A stretch of DNA of 64,000 bases from Streptomyces deccanensis. GTDB lineage: Bacteria; Actinomycetota; Actinomycetes; Streptomycetales; Streptomycetaceae. Positions 15,549 to 24,700 of the stretch are shown in pieces (within the stretch, counting starts at the first letter, position 1; every line of letters starts with the position of its first letter). The notes under the pieces are model-generated. The model was given only the letters and a program-made list of their open reading frames with translations. It was not told the DNA's origin and did no database searches. The position numbers and the translations under genes are program-made. Where the stretch lies: the NCBI RefSeq assembly GCF_022385335.1, contig NZ_CP092431.1, forward strand, positions 1,302,001-1,366,000, written 5' to 3'.

Positions 15549-17044
15549 CCCGTTCCCGATCCCTCTTCGCACTGATCGCGTCGGTCGCGCTGGCGGTCGC
15601 CTTCCTGGTGGTGCCGCAGCCCGCGGCCGCCGCCGTCTCCTTCACCTCGACCGGGGTGAACCAGAACGGCGGCAACTGCCTCGACCTGCCAGGCAGTTCG
15701 ACCACCAACGGGACACAGCTGCGGGCCTCCGCCTGCGCCGGCGGGGCGGACAACCAGAGCCTCTCCTTCACCCCGGTCACGGGAACGGCCGATGTCTACA
15801 CGATCGCCACCCGGTCCGGGCAGTGCGTCGATGTGTACGGCGCCTCCACGGCGGACAACGCCGCGATCATCCAGTGGCCCTGTCACGGCGCGACCAACCA
15901 GCAGTGGCGGCTCACCCCCGTGTCGGTCTCCGGCACGGACAAGACCTTCAACGTGGTCTCCGTGGGCTCGGGCAAGTGCGTCACGCCGAGCGGTGGTTCG
16001 TCGGCCTCCGACACCGACCTGGTGCAGCTGCCGTGCGCCACGGCGAGCGGCAGGGTGTGGCGGCTGCCCGGCTTCACCGGCGGCGGCACCGCGCCGAAGA
16101 CGTTCACCAACCCGCTGGTCCCGCGCGGTCCCGACCCGTGGCTGACGTACCACGACGGCTTCTACTACCTCGCCACCACGACCTGGAACTCGACGATCAC
16201 CATGCGCAGGTCGAGCACGCTGGCCGGGCTCTCCACCGCGACGGAGCAGGTGATCTTCAATCTGAGCCGGCCCAACGGGGCCGGCACGATGTGGGCACCG
16301 GAGTTCCATCTCCTCGACGGGCCGAACGGCAAGCGCTGGTACTTCTACTACACGGCCGGCCGGGAGCCGTTCGACCTGGGCACCCAGCGGATCCACGTCC
16401 TGGAGAGCGCCGGGCTGGACCCGATGGGCCCCTACAGCTTCAAGGCCGACCTGCTCGACCCGACCCAGGACAACACGTGGGAGCTGGACCCCGGGATCCT
16501 GCGACTCGACGGGAAGCTGTACCTGTTGGGCACCTACTACAACGGCTCGCAGCCCATGTTCATCCGGCCCCTGTCGAACCCGTGGACCACGAGCGGCACC
16601 CGCCGGGTGCTGTCCACGCCGACGTACAGCTGGGAGACGGTGGGCGGCGCGGTCAACGAGGGCGCCGAGGTGTTGCAGCGGGGCGGCAGGACCTTCATCG
16701 TCTACTCGGCCAGCCACTGCTCCACACCCGACTACAAGCTGGGCATGCTCACGTACAACGGCGGCGACCCGCTGAACGCGTCCTCCTGGGTCAAGTCCCC
16801 CAACCCGGTGTTCCAGCGGTCCAACGCCAACGGGGTCTACGGGCCCGGCCACAACGGTTTCTTCAAGTCGCCCGACGGGACCGAGGACTGGATGGTCTAC
16901 CACGCCAACAACTCCGCCTCCGGAGGCTGCGACATGAACCGGTCCACCCGGGCACAGAAGTTCACCTGGAACGCCGACGGCACCCCGAACTTCGGCACCC
17001 CGGTCGGCCTGGGCGTGACCCTGACGGCACCGTCGGGCGACTAG
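15545..17044 (+). CDS. Secreted ricin-B lectin / GH43 arabinanase-like glycosidase
   Basis: A 499-residue exported enzyme starting at a GTG that overlaps the previous stop. A signal peptide (to about residue 30, PQPAAAA) is followed by a ricin-type beta-trefoil (about 32-175; [14 protein letters not shown]) and a five-bladed GH43 catalytic domain (about 185-499). The three acidic residues are visible: Asp197 in RGPDPWL, Asp315 in ELDPGIL and Glu372 in [10 protein letters not shown]43 enzymes of this kind are usually alpha-L-arabinofuranosidases, arabinanases or xylosidases. The stop TAG lies inside the CTAG target duplicated by the downstream IS, but the protein ends at a normal place, so it does not look truncated. 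Confidence 0.9.
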   Translation: MTRSRSLFALIASVALAVAFLVVPQPAAAAVSFTSTGVNQNGGNCLDLPGSSTTNGTQLRASACAGGADNQSLSFTPVTGTADVYTIATRSGQCVDVYGASTADNAAIIQWPCHGATNQQWRLTPVSVSGTDKTFNVVSVGSGKCVTPSGGSSASDTDLVQLPCATASGRVWRLPGFTGGGTAPKTFTNPLVPRGPDPWLTYHDGFYYLATTTWNSTITMRRSSTLAGLSTATEQVIFNLSRPNGAGTMWAPEFHLLDGPNGKRWYFYYTAGREPFDLGTQRIHVLESAGLDPMGPYSFKADLLDPTQDNTWELDPGILRLDGKLYLLGTYYNGSQPMFIRPLSNPWTTSGTRRVLSTPTYSWETVGGAVNEGAEVLQRGGRTFIVYSASHCSTPDYKLGMLTYNGGDPLNASSWVKSPNPVFQRSNANGVYGPGHNGFFKSPDGTEDWMVYHANNSASGGCDMNRSTRAQKFTWNADGTPNFGTPVGLGVTLTAPSGD

Positions 17045-17984
17045 GGTCTGTTGCGAAAGTGGATCTTGTTCGTTGATGATCACGTCCTGTGGGACGTGGG
17101 GATCTGACGAACGGCCAGTGGGCCCGGCTGGAGTCGTTGTTGCCGCTGGGCATCAAGCCAGGTCGTCCGCAGGTGTGGACGCGGCGGCAGCTCATAGACG
17201 GCATACGGTGGCGGACCCGGACCGGCGCCCCCTGGCGCGACGTGCCGGAACGCTATGGACCGTGGGACCGGGTCTACGACCTGTTCCGGCGCTGGCAGCG
17301 GGACGGGACCTGGGCGAGGATCCTCGCCCAGCTTCAGGCCGAGGCGGACGCCAAGGGCCTGATCACCTGGGACGTGAACGTCGACTCCACCGTCTGCCGG
17401 GCCCACCAGCACGCCGCCGGAGCGGCGAAAAGGGGGATCTCCAGAAGGAACCGCCCGGCGGCGTCTTCGTCGAGCCGGCCGACCACGCACTCGGACGATC
17501 CCGAGGCGGACTGACTAGCAAGATCCACCTCGCGGTCGAGCAGGGGCAAAAGCCCTTGTCCGTCGTGATCACGGCCGGGCAGCGGGGCGATTCCCCGCAG
17601 TTCGAAGCGGTCCTGGAAGCCATCCGGGTCCCGAGGCTGGGGCTCGGCAGGCCGCGCAAGCGTCCCAACCGGGTCCGGGCCGACAAGGCGTACGACTCCC
17701 GCGGTAACCGCTCCTACCTGCGCAGACGCGGGATCAAGGCCACCATCCCGGTCCCGGCGGACCGTGTCCGCAACCGCCTCAAGCGCGGATCGCGCGGTGG
17801 GCGGCCGCCGACGTTCGACAAGGACGACTACAAGCAGCGGCACGCTGTCGAGTGCGGGATCAACCGTCTCAAGCGCCACCGGGCCGTCGCCACTCGTTAC
17901 GACAAACTCGCCGTCCGCTTCGAAGCGACCGTGCTGGTCGCAGCCATTAACGAGTGGCTGTGACCAGCACTTTCGCAGCAGGCC
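17045..17984 (+). mobile_element. IS5-family insertion sequence, complete
   Basis: A 940-bp element bounded by CTAG at 17041-17044 and 17985-17988, consistent with the CTAG target duplication of IS5-group elements. The terminal inverted repeats are GGTCTGTTGCGAAAGTG at the left and the complement of GGCCTGCTGCGAAAGTG at the right (15 of 17 match). It carries one transposase split over two frames. It has landed exactly in the shared stop region of the GH43 gene and the convergent DUF5648-like gene. The good preservation of ends and frames suggests recent activity. Confidence 0.9.
17089..17963 (+). CDS. IS5-family DDE transposase, expressed by -1 frameshifting
   Basis: Frame A (GTG at 17089 to 17514) begins with the DUF4096-type region [14 protein letters not shown] and contains the first catalytic aspartate in [16 protein letters not shown]. 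The rest of the enzyme is in the -1 frame to 17963: [12 protein letters not shown], the second aspartate in [11 protein letters not shown], and the glutamate in [15 protein letters not shown], ending at VAAINEWL. The frames can join at the run AAAAGGGGG (17428-17436), a plausible slippery site as in other two-ORF IS5-group elements. Read through, the protein is about 290 residues, the normal length, with all DDE residues intact. Confidence 0.88.
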
Positions 17985-18440
17985 CTAGGCGGGAAGGACG
18001 TACGCGGCAACGCCTTCTCCTTGGTAGCCGAGGTTGTTCACGGCGTTGTCTCGCTCGGTGACGCTGGTGGTGTAGAAGTGATCGATGAGGGTCGGCTGGT
18101 ACAGCCGGTGGAATGGGACCGCGCCATCATGCTCCGACGGATAGACGTAGCCCGCGATGCCCTCAAGGGCGTAGCCGAGGTTCTTCGCGGCGTTGTTCAC
18201 CTCGTCGGTGCTGGTGGTGTAGAAGTGATCGCCTCCGCTTGCGCTGTAAAGCCGGTAGAAGGGCACGGTGCCCGGGTCCGGCAGCTTCAACACCTTCGCT
18301 GCGACGCCTTCGGGCGAGTAGCCGAGATTGTTGACCGCATTGTTGTGCTCGTGGACGTCGGCCGTGTAGAAGTGGTCGGTTTGTGCCGCGCTGTAGGACC
18401 GGTGGAGCGGGACGGCGTGTGATGGCGAGTTCGAGAGCAT
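17985..18440 (-). CDS. DUF5648-like triple-repeat protein
   Basis: A 151-residue protein of three tandem repeats of about 45 residues, each with the pattern VPxxRxYxxxxxDHFYT, then NNAxxNLGY and GxAxxV, matching the small repeats annotated as DUF5648, thought to be carbohydrate-binding or surface-associated. The ATG at 18440 is chosen for its GGAAGGG ribosome site; the longer open frame has no support. There is no signal peptide, so export is uncertain. Base composition is visibly less GC-rich than its neighbours. It lies between an IS5 copy and a remnant of the same IS right end. Its stop TAG is inside the CTAG at the IS boundary. Confidence 0.7.
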   Translation of the reverse strand: MLSNSPSHAVPLHRSYSAAQTDHFYTADVHEHNNAVNNLGYSPEGVAAKVLKLPDPGTVPFYRLYSASGGDHFYTTSTDEVNNAAKNLGYALEGIAGYVYPSEHDGAVPFHRLYQPTLIDHFYTTSVTERDNAVNNLGYQGEGVAAYVLPA

Positions 18441-18633
18441 GGCAGCCCTTCCGTACGGTGAAGCAGCGCACTGGAAACATAAAGTAATCATCCGGTCGCA
18501 TTGCGCTGATAGGGCGTGCGGACTGGCGGCTGAGGCTGCAGGAGGCGCCTGGCCTCGGCTCGTGCGCGGGCGGCTACGTCCGCGAATATGGTGAAGATCG
18601 GCGCACCCACCCTTCTCTTTCCGTCCCGCCCCA

Positions 18634-18699
18634 AAGCGACCGTGCTGGTCGCAGCCATTAACGAGTGGCTGTGACCAGCACTTTCGCAACAGGCCCTAG
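18634..18699 (+). mobile_element. IS5-family right-end remnant, 66 bp
   Basis: Identical, except for one base (cgcaacagg against cgcagcagg), to 17923-17988, the last 66 bp of the complete element including the transposase C-terminus, right inverted repeat and CTAG. It has the same orientation and lies 711 bp away. No left end accompanies it. Confidence 0.92.
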
Positions 18700-18781
18700 C
18701 CGGATTCGAACGTCTGGACCCTTTTCTCCCGATCGTCCCAAACCGCTTGCCCGGCACGGGCACCCTGCCCATTCTTGAGCG

Positions 18782-19951
18782 GTGACCGATGAGCAGGAGC
18801 AGGCCGGCCCCGACGTCCCCACGGTGCCGCACAAGCTGGTCGACGAACTGGGCCGGGTCCGGGCACTGGGTCTGCTGCGGCTGCACGAGGCGAAGCTGGA
18901 GGCCCTGTACGCCTGCGTCGCGGCCAGGACGCCCGGTGCGGAGACATCCGCACCGGGCGTCCACGTGGCACCGGAGGCCGTCGAGCGACTGCTGCACACC
19001 GTGGTGCTGGGCCTCGACGGGGCTCTGCTGCGCGACGCGGCCCTGCACTCGTTCGGTTTCGCCCCCGGCACCCGCGACCTGTCGGGCAAGGAACGCCGGG
19101 AGCGGGCGGCGCACGTCTACCGGGTCGGCGCGGAACGGTTCCGCAAGCATCAGGAGAAGCTGATGCTCCAGCAGGTCGCGCGGGCGCTGCTGAACGGGGA
19201 GGGCCCCGACACCACGCCCCCGCCGGTTTCCCGGGAGGGTTCCTCCAGGGGTGCCTGCGCGGCGCCGCCCGTGGACGCCGTCGTTCCCGTCCGGGCGGGA
19301 CGCCATGTGGTGCGGACCGCCTTCCCTCACGGGGACGTGCTGCTCACCGTGCATGTGGCGCCCATCGAACTCGTCACCGGCGTGGACGTCCTGGTCTCCT
19401 CGGAGAACATCTACTTCGAGATGTCCAAGACGTTCCGCCGCACGGTCTCCGGCAGTCTGCGGCGGGCCGGTGCCGCCAAGGACTCCGTCGGCCGCATCAC
19501 GGACGACGTGATAGCCCGGCAACTCGCGGCCTGGATGCGGAAGTTCGGGGTTCCCGGGTTACCCGTGGCGGCGGGCACGGTGGCCGTCACCTCACCGGGG
19601 GCCCTGGCGGCGCAGGGGGTGCGGCGGATCCTCCACGCCGCGGTCGCCACGCCCTCGGCGACGGGCGACGGCTACGAGACCGCGCCCGATGCCGTCGCGG
19701 TGGCCGTACGGCGCGTGTTCGAGCTGGCGGCGGCGGAACGCCGTGCGGGCCGGGTCCCGCTGAGGTCCGTCGCCCTGCCCCTGCTCGGGGCCGGCCGGGG
19801 CGGGCTCGACGCGCGGACCAGCGCCGAGACCGTCGTCGGAACGCTGGAGCAGGTGCTCAAGGCCGATCCCGACTGGTCGGTGCACCTGGTGACGCGCAAT
19901 CCGGTGAGCGCCCGTGCGGTGTTCGACGTGCTGAGCGACAGGCGTCCCTGA
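18782..19951 (+). CDS. Macro-domain protein with an uncharacterised helical N-terminus
   Basis: A 389-residue protein starting at GTG with a weak ribosome site. Residues 1-140 are helical and unrecognised. From about 165 the sequence follows a macro domain: VDVLVSSENIYFEMSKTF in place of the usual D-x-IVNAAN loop, TVAVTSPGALAAQGVRRILH (GAL/H motif), then SVALPLLGAGRGGL for the phosphate loop. Such domains bind or hydrolyse ADP-ribose, ADP-ribose-1''-phosphate or related NAD products, or act as sensors in conflict systems. The asparagine-rich loop is changed (VSSEN), so catalysis is uncertain. It converges on the RES toxin gene, with a strong hairpin between. Confidence 0.75.
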   Translation: MTDEQEQAGPDVPTVPHKLVDELGRVRALGLLRLHEAKLEALYACVAARTPGAETSAPGVHVAPEAVERLLHTVVLGLDGALLRDAALHSFGFAPGTRDLSGKERRERAAHVYRVGAERFRKHQEKLMLQQVARALLNGEGPDTTPPPVSREGSSRGACAAPPVDAVVPVRAGRHVVRTAFPHGDVLLTVHVAPIELVTGVDVLVSSENIYFEMSKTFRRTVSGSLRRAGAAKDSVGRITDDVIARQLAAWMRKFGVPGLPVAAGTVAVTSPGALAAQGVRRILHAAVATPSATGDGYETAPDAVAVAVRRVFELAAAERRAGRVPLRSVALPLLGAGRGGLDARTSAETVVGTLEQVLKADPDWSVHLVTRNPVSARAVFDVLSDRRP

Positions 19952-19960
19952 ATCACGAGG

Positions 19961-20009
19961 GAGCACGGTATTCGAATCCTCTCGCCCGGGAATCTCGAAT
20001 ACCGTGCTC
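19961..20009 (+). terminator. Bidirectional hairpin between macro-domain and RES genes
   Basis: A perfect 15-bp inverted repeat, gagcacggtattcga (19961-19975) and its complement (19995-20009), with a 19-nt loop, nine bases after the macro gene stop. No T-tract follows, as is common in Streptomyces. The remaining 195 bp to the RES stop show nothing else. Confidence 0.75.
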
Positions 20010-20205
20010 TATTCCTGCCGCATTCCCCCGACTTTCCCCCGTCATTCCCCGTGTTCTCACTGCGGCCTTTCGATCAGAAGTATGCACGGGTGCCACGGGT
20101 GCCGGAACCCCCTTCGGCCGATCCTCCGGGGAAATCCGGAAAGCTACCGGTTCCCGCCCGGAAAGCGCCCGGGCGGGGGCGTACGGGGCCGGGGCGGGGC
20201 GGGTG

Positions 20206-20889
20206 TCAGGAGCCGATGCCCGGCGCGGGGTCGACCGTCCCGATCTCGACCCGGTAGTCCTCCAAGGTCGCGGCCAGCCACCGCAGGCCGTCCTCGTCGT
20301 CGAGGACCCTCGGCGGCTCGTCCGTCTCCGTCAGCAGGTCGTTCTCGGCGGCGGCACCGAAGAGGACCAGGGACTCGTTGGGGCCGTCCAGCCGCGACCG
20401 CCAGACGAAGCCGTCCGCCCAGTCCGCCTCGGCGCGCAGCCAGTGCCCCCAGCGCCGGGTGAACGCGTACTCCGTGGGCTCGGACTCCACCAGCCACCAG
20501 TCGCTCTGCTGCACGGCGTTGAGGTGGACGATGCTGCACAGGGAGACCAGTTCGACGTCCCGGGTGAGCCGCACCTGGGACAGCAGCCTGCCCTCCAGTT
20601 CCTTCAGCGGCAGGACCCGGTGGTTGCCCTGCCCGTCGAAGCGCAGGGTGCGGACGAACCTCTCGATGATCGCCGTCTCGGGTTTGGGGGCCGCGTACAG
20701 GTACGCGTAGGAATCGTTCGGAGTGCTGTCGAAGCGACCGCCGCCGAAGTGGTGGTCCTGCGGCTCCGGATTGAAGTGGTGCGCCCGGCGGCGCCGCGAG
20801 TGCACCCGGTGGAAGACCTCGCCCGCCCGGCGGACCACCTTCCGCGCGTTCGCCGTGCCCTTCTCGGGCAGTTTCGCTCCACGAGCCAT
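20206..20889 (-). CDS. RES-domain NAD-degrading toxin
   Basis: A 227-residue protein of the RES family, named for conserved Arg, Glu and Ser. VFHRVHS supplies the first arginine, FGGGRFDSTPN the second conserved arginine, YLYAAPKPETAIIERF the Tyr/Glu segment, and VWRSRLDGPNESLVLFG the serine near the C-terminus. Known RES toxins (MbcT, ParT) destroy NAD+ or modify phosphoribosyl substrates using ADP-ribosyl-type chemistry. The start ATG lies one base after the stop of the upstream gene, the order and spacing expected for an antitoxin-toxin operon. It is longer than typical RES toxins (150-190 residues) because of a basic N-terminal helix. Confidence 0.8.
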   Translation of the reverse strand: MARGAKLPEKGTANARKVVRRAGEVFHRVHSRRRRAHHFNPEPQDHHFGGGRFDSTPNDSYAYLYAAPKPETAIIERFVRTLRFDGQGNHRVLPLKELEGRLLSQVRLTRDVELVSLCSIVHLNAVQQSDWWLVESEPTEYAFTRRWGHWLRAEADWADGFVWRSRLDGPNESLVLFGAAAENDLLTETDEPPRVLDDEDGLRWLAATLEDYRVEIGTVDPAPGIGS

Positions 20890-20890
20890 G

Positions 20891-21634
20891 TCAGTCGTCC
20901 TCCCCCACCACGCTCGCGGCGGCGAGCAGTTGATCGTCCAGCCCCGTGCCGAGCAGGGTCGCCGGCACGGCGTCCAGCCACGGATTGGGGCCCAGCCACC
21001 AGTCGGCCACCCCCCACGGGTCCGCCGCCGCCCCCAGCATCGCGTTGATGGCGAGCACCAGCGGTCGAGGGCGGCCCTCGGCGTCGAACTGGAACGCCGG
21101 CAGCTGCTCGGGCCCGGCGGACGCGCGCAGTCTGATCAGTCCGGGCTGGTCGGCCGCGACGCCGAAGAGTTCCGTCAGGTCCGTCTCCGTCAGGGCGGGC
21201 TCGGCCAGGAGCCGTTCACGCGCGGAGGTCCAGCGCACGGCGGGTGCCGGTGTGCCGACGTCTGCTCGCCCCCCGTCCATGCCACCACCCGGCACGCCAG
21301 GCGCTCCCGTCCTGCTCGGCGCTCCCGTCCCGCCCGGCACTCCTGTCCCGCCCGGTGCGAAGCGAGCCAGGAGCACGTCGTGCGGCGGCCGTCGGGCGAG
21401 CGAAGCAGAGGTGTAACGGCGGCTCACGGCCCGCCCTTCGTCCCCCGGCAGGGCCGCGCGCAGATGGGCGGCGAGGGCGCGGGTGATCCCCCGTAGCCGT
21501 TCCTCGCTGCCGCCCTCGGCGACGAGGTCCAGCAGGACGTCGAGTTGTTCCCGGTCCTCCGGGGAGAGTTTTTCCCGGATCGACTGTGGTTCCGACACGA
21601 GCGCGGCGATTAGTTGCTGCTCGTACTCGTCCAT
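20891..21634 (-). CDS. Probable Xre/MbcA/ParS-type antitoxin of the RES toxin
   Basis: A 247-residue protein with AGGAGGGG before its ATG. The C-terminal 110 residues resemble the toxin-binding half of MbcA/ParS antitoxins: LTETDLTELFGV and AFQFDAEGRPRPLVLAIN, then VADWWLGPNPWLDAVPATLL, corresponding to the family's WL-x-x-PN-x-x-L-x-G-x-x-P-x-x-LL with the central Gly replaced by Ala. The N-terminal half is unusual: a helical segment (1-70) and a Gly/Pro/Thr-rich linker with GxPG-type repeats (about 90-115). Typical members have only about 120-150 residues, so this one may have an added sensing or regulatory module. It is divergently arranged from the CHAT gene across 116 bp. Confidence 0.65.
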   Translation of the reverse strand: MDEYEQQLIAALVSEPQSIREKLSPEDREQLDVLLDLVAEGGSEERLRGITRALAAHLRAALPGDEGRAVSRRYTSASLARRPPHDVLLARFAPGGTGVPGGTGAPSRTGAPGVPGGGMDGGRADVGTPAPAVRWTSARERLLAEPALTETDLTELFGVAADQPGLIRLRASAGPEQLPAFQFDAEGRPRPLVLAINAMLGAAADPWGVADWWLGPNPWLDAVPATLLGTGLDDQLLAAASVVGEDD

Positions 21635-21750
21635 TCTTTCCCCTCCTGGAATCCGGAATCCGGATGCGGCCGTACGCTAGTGAGCTACGATCCGATTGGC
21701 AATTCGGGAGCCGTACGGGGAGCATTCCCCGAAACGGGCAGGGGGATTTC

Positions 21751-24700
21751 GTGTACACCGAGAATCAGGGAATCGATGATCACTCCGGGGATTCCGGGAT
21801 GCCCGATCGTTTCGCTCGGATCGACCTCGTCGTCCAGCTCCTCGAAGCGGCCGAGGACGCCCTGGAGCAGGGGGACCGGGGAGACGTCGTGGACCTGCTC
21901 GACGAGGCCGAGTGGAACCTGACGCGGTTGTCCGGCTCCCCCACCGGCCCGGACGAACTCCGGCTGCTGCTCGGGATGTCCGCCGACGCGGCCCGGCTCC
22001 GCTACACGCACGGACAGGCACCCTCGGACCTGGACGACACGATCGCCCGCCTGGACCGCGCGCATTCCCTGGCCACCGAGGCGTACCACTCCACCGGGCC
22101 CGGCACCCCGCCCGACCACGGCGATCTGGTGCTCGTCCGCTGCGAACTCGCCCTCGACCTGGCGGAACGCTGGCGCACGAGCGAGGCCGGCCCCCGGCGG
22201 TCGGCCGACGCCGACCGGGTCGTCGACCTGCTCGGCCCGATCCTCGGCGGACCGGACGAGCGCCACGTACCGGCCGCCACCCTGTGCCGGGCGGTGCTGG
22301 GCCTGGTCCTGTCGGACCGCTGCCGCTGCCCCGAACACGCCACCCCGGAACGGCTCGCGGACCGCCGCGCCGCCGTCGTACACCTGAGGGCGGCGCACGC
22401 CTCCGACGACCTCGACCCGGACCTGCGCCCCACCGTGGCCTTCGACCTCGCGCTGCTGTCCTCGCTCGATCTGTACGACCGCTACGAACAGGAGGACCGC
22501 CCCGGACTCCGGTCCCCGGAGGCCGCCGCGGAGTTCGGTGCCGTACTGGACGTGCTGCGGCCCCTCGTGACGGACCCCGGCCCGGACGGAGCCGACGCGG
22601 CCGAGCTGGGCGCGGACGTGTGTGACGCGCTGATGCAGTACGACTCCGGGCAGCGGGCCCAGGCGATGGCCGTGAACTGGTACCGGACCGCCCTCACCCA
22701 TCCCGCGCTGCCGCGTGAGGCGGCCCACCGGGTCGCCACGAACCTGGGGCTGGCCCTGGCGGACCGGTCCGAACGCAACCGCGAGGCCCAGCACCCCGAC
22801 GACCCCGCCCCGGCCGACGACCGTGCCGAGGCAGAGACCCTGTGGGAAGAGGCGCTGACCCGGCTCCCGGAGGCCGGCGAGGAACGGGTGGCGTGTCTGG
22901 CGGCGATCGTCGACCTGCTCTGGATCGAGCTGTCGAACGGACTGCTGGACGGCGACGGCGTCGACCGTCTCGCCGCCCGCGCACGTGAACTCGCCTCCCT
23001 CATCGGGCCCGACGACACCGACCGGGCCGAACTCGTCCTCAAGACCGCGATCACCCTGAACCAGCGGGCGATCGACCGTGGCTCCCCGTACATGTACGAC
23101 CTGTCCCACGGCGCGCTCCGGACCGGCACCGCCGACCCGGCCCTGTCACCGGCCCGTGCCGAGCCCCGCATGATGGCGGACCTCCGGGAGGCCATCGACC
23201 TGCTGCGCACGGCGACCGGTCTCTATCACCACGAGGACGAACTCCATCTGGGCGCCCAGTGCGTGCTGGGCGTCGCCCTGCTGCTGGACTTCGCCTGCAC
23301 GCTGCCCGAGGTCCGGCACGCGTCCCTCCGCGACGCCCTGCGGATCCTGCGCGTGGTCCTCGAACGCGCCCCGGCCGACAGCCAGTTCCGTGACGAGGAC
23401 CTCTACGGCTCCTTCCGCACCGCGATGGTCTACCGCGTCTGGTACACGGACCCGTTCACCGCGCCGCAGGACCCCGATCGACCGGTTCCCGACGTCAGCG
23501 GGTTCCCCACCGTCGAGGACGATCTGCAGCTGCTCGCCGGGCTGTTGGACCCCGCCGACGCGGAACAGGAGCCGTACTTCGTCTTCCTCTCCGTCATGGT
23601 GGGCATCCTGCGGTCACCCGGCGGGATGCCTGCGGCGGCGAACTGCCGTGCGTGGTCGGACCGGTTGCGGCGGTCCGCCCCGCTGCTGGAACCCGAGGCC
23701 TGGGGGATGAAGGCCATCATGCTGGCCATCGCCGGCACCCTGGGGCTCGTCCTCGACCGGACGGGAGAAGCCACCCTCACGGACCGGGCCACCACCACGG
23801 CGACCCTCCGTCAGGCCCGCGCCCTGCTCCCGCCGGGCTCCACGACACGCGGGCTGATCGACGAGGCGTTGCGCCAGGGCGCGGTCACCGACTTCCAGGC
23901 GCTGCTGCGTACGTTGTTCCCGGCGGCCGCGGGTCAGGAGCGGCCGGGCCGGCCGCCGGGGACCCGGCCGGAGAGCCCCGCGTCCCCACCTGGTCCCGCC
24001 CCGTCGGAGCCACAGAGCGACGAGGACGTGCTCACCCCGCCCCCGATCGACCCGGCCGCGACCGTGCTGCTCGGGGACGGCACACCGGACCCGTTCGCCC
24101 TTCCGTCGGGCCGGGTCGTCGAGATCCTGGCCGGCGACGACACCCCGGCGAGCGCGGCCGTGGCCGCCGCACGGGCCCTGACGCACTACCGCCGCTGGCT
24201 CCGGGAACGCGACGGCAAGGACCTGACGACGGCGATCACGCTCGTCAGGCAGGCACTCGCCACCTCGACCGCCACGGCACTGCCCGCGTCGACCACCACG
24301 GCACTCCCCGCCCCGGCCACCACGGCGCTCACCGACCGGTGTGCCGAGTTCCTGGCCGGTCTCCTCCTCGACCGGCACGTCCTGCTGGGCGACCACGCCG
24401 ATCTGGACGCCGCCGTCCACGAGTACGACGTGCTGCTCGACCGCACGCCGGAGCACGTCGTCCGCCCGCCGCTGCACACCGTGTTGGCCGAGGCGGGCGA
24501 CCCTCGGGTCCCGCCGCACCTCTTCCGCGCCCCGGAGCCGACGGGCCACGCCCCCTTCCGGGCCGAGCTGCTGGCCGCCGCGGGAACGGCGTGGCTGCTG
24601 CTCGCGCGTGCCCGCCGGCGCCCCTCCCCGAAGCTGGCGGCCGACGCCGTGCGGGCCTGGCAGGAGGCCGGGCGCACGCTGCCGCCGGACCATCCCCGGG

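Noticed and set aside
15545..17044. GH43 gene truncated by the IS insertion
   Set aside because: The protein ends at the normal place for a ricin-GH43 enzyme and the stop belongs to the original CTAG target, so the gene appears complete.
18690..18760. tRNA-like 3' end (gccggattcgaacg) next to the IS remnant
   Set aside because: The T-loop string is present, but the T-stem does not pair (AGACG against CCGGC) and no acceptor or anticodon arms follow. It is probably chance, or at most a degraded fragment.
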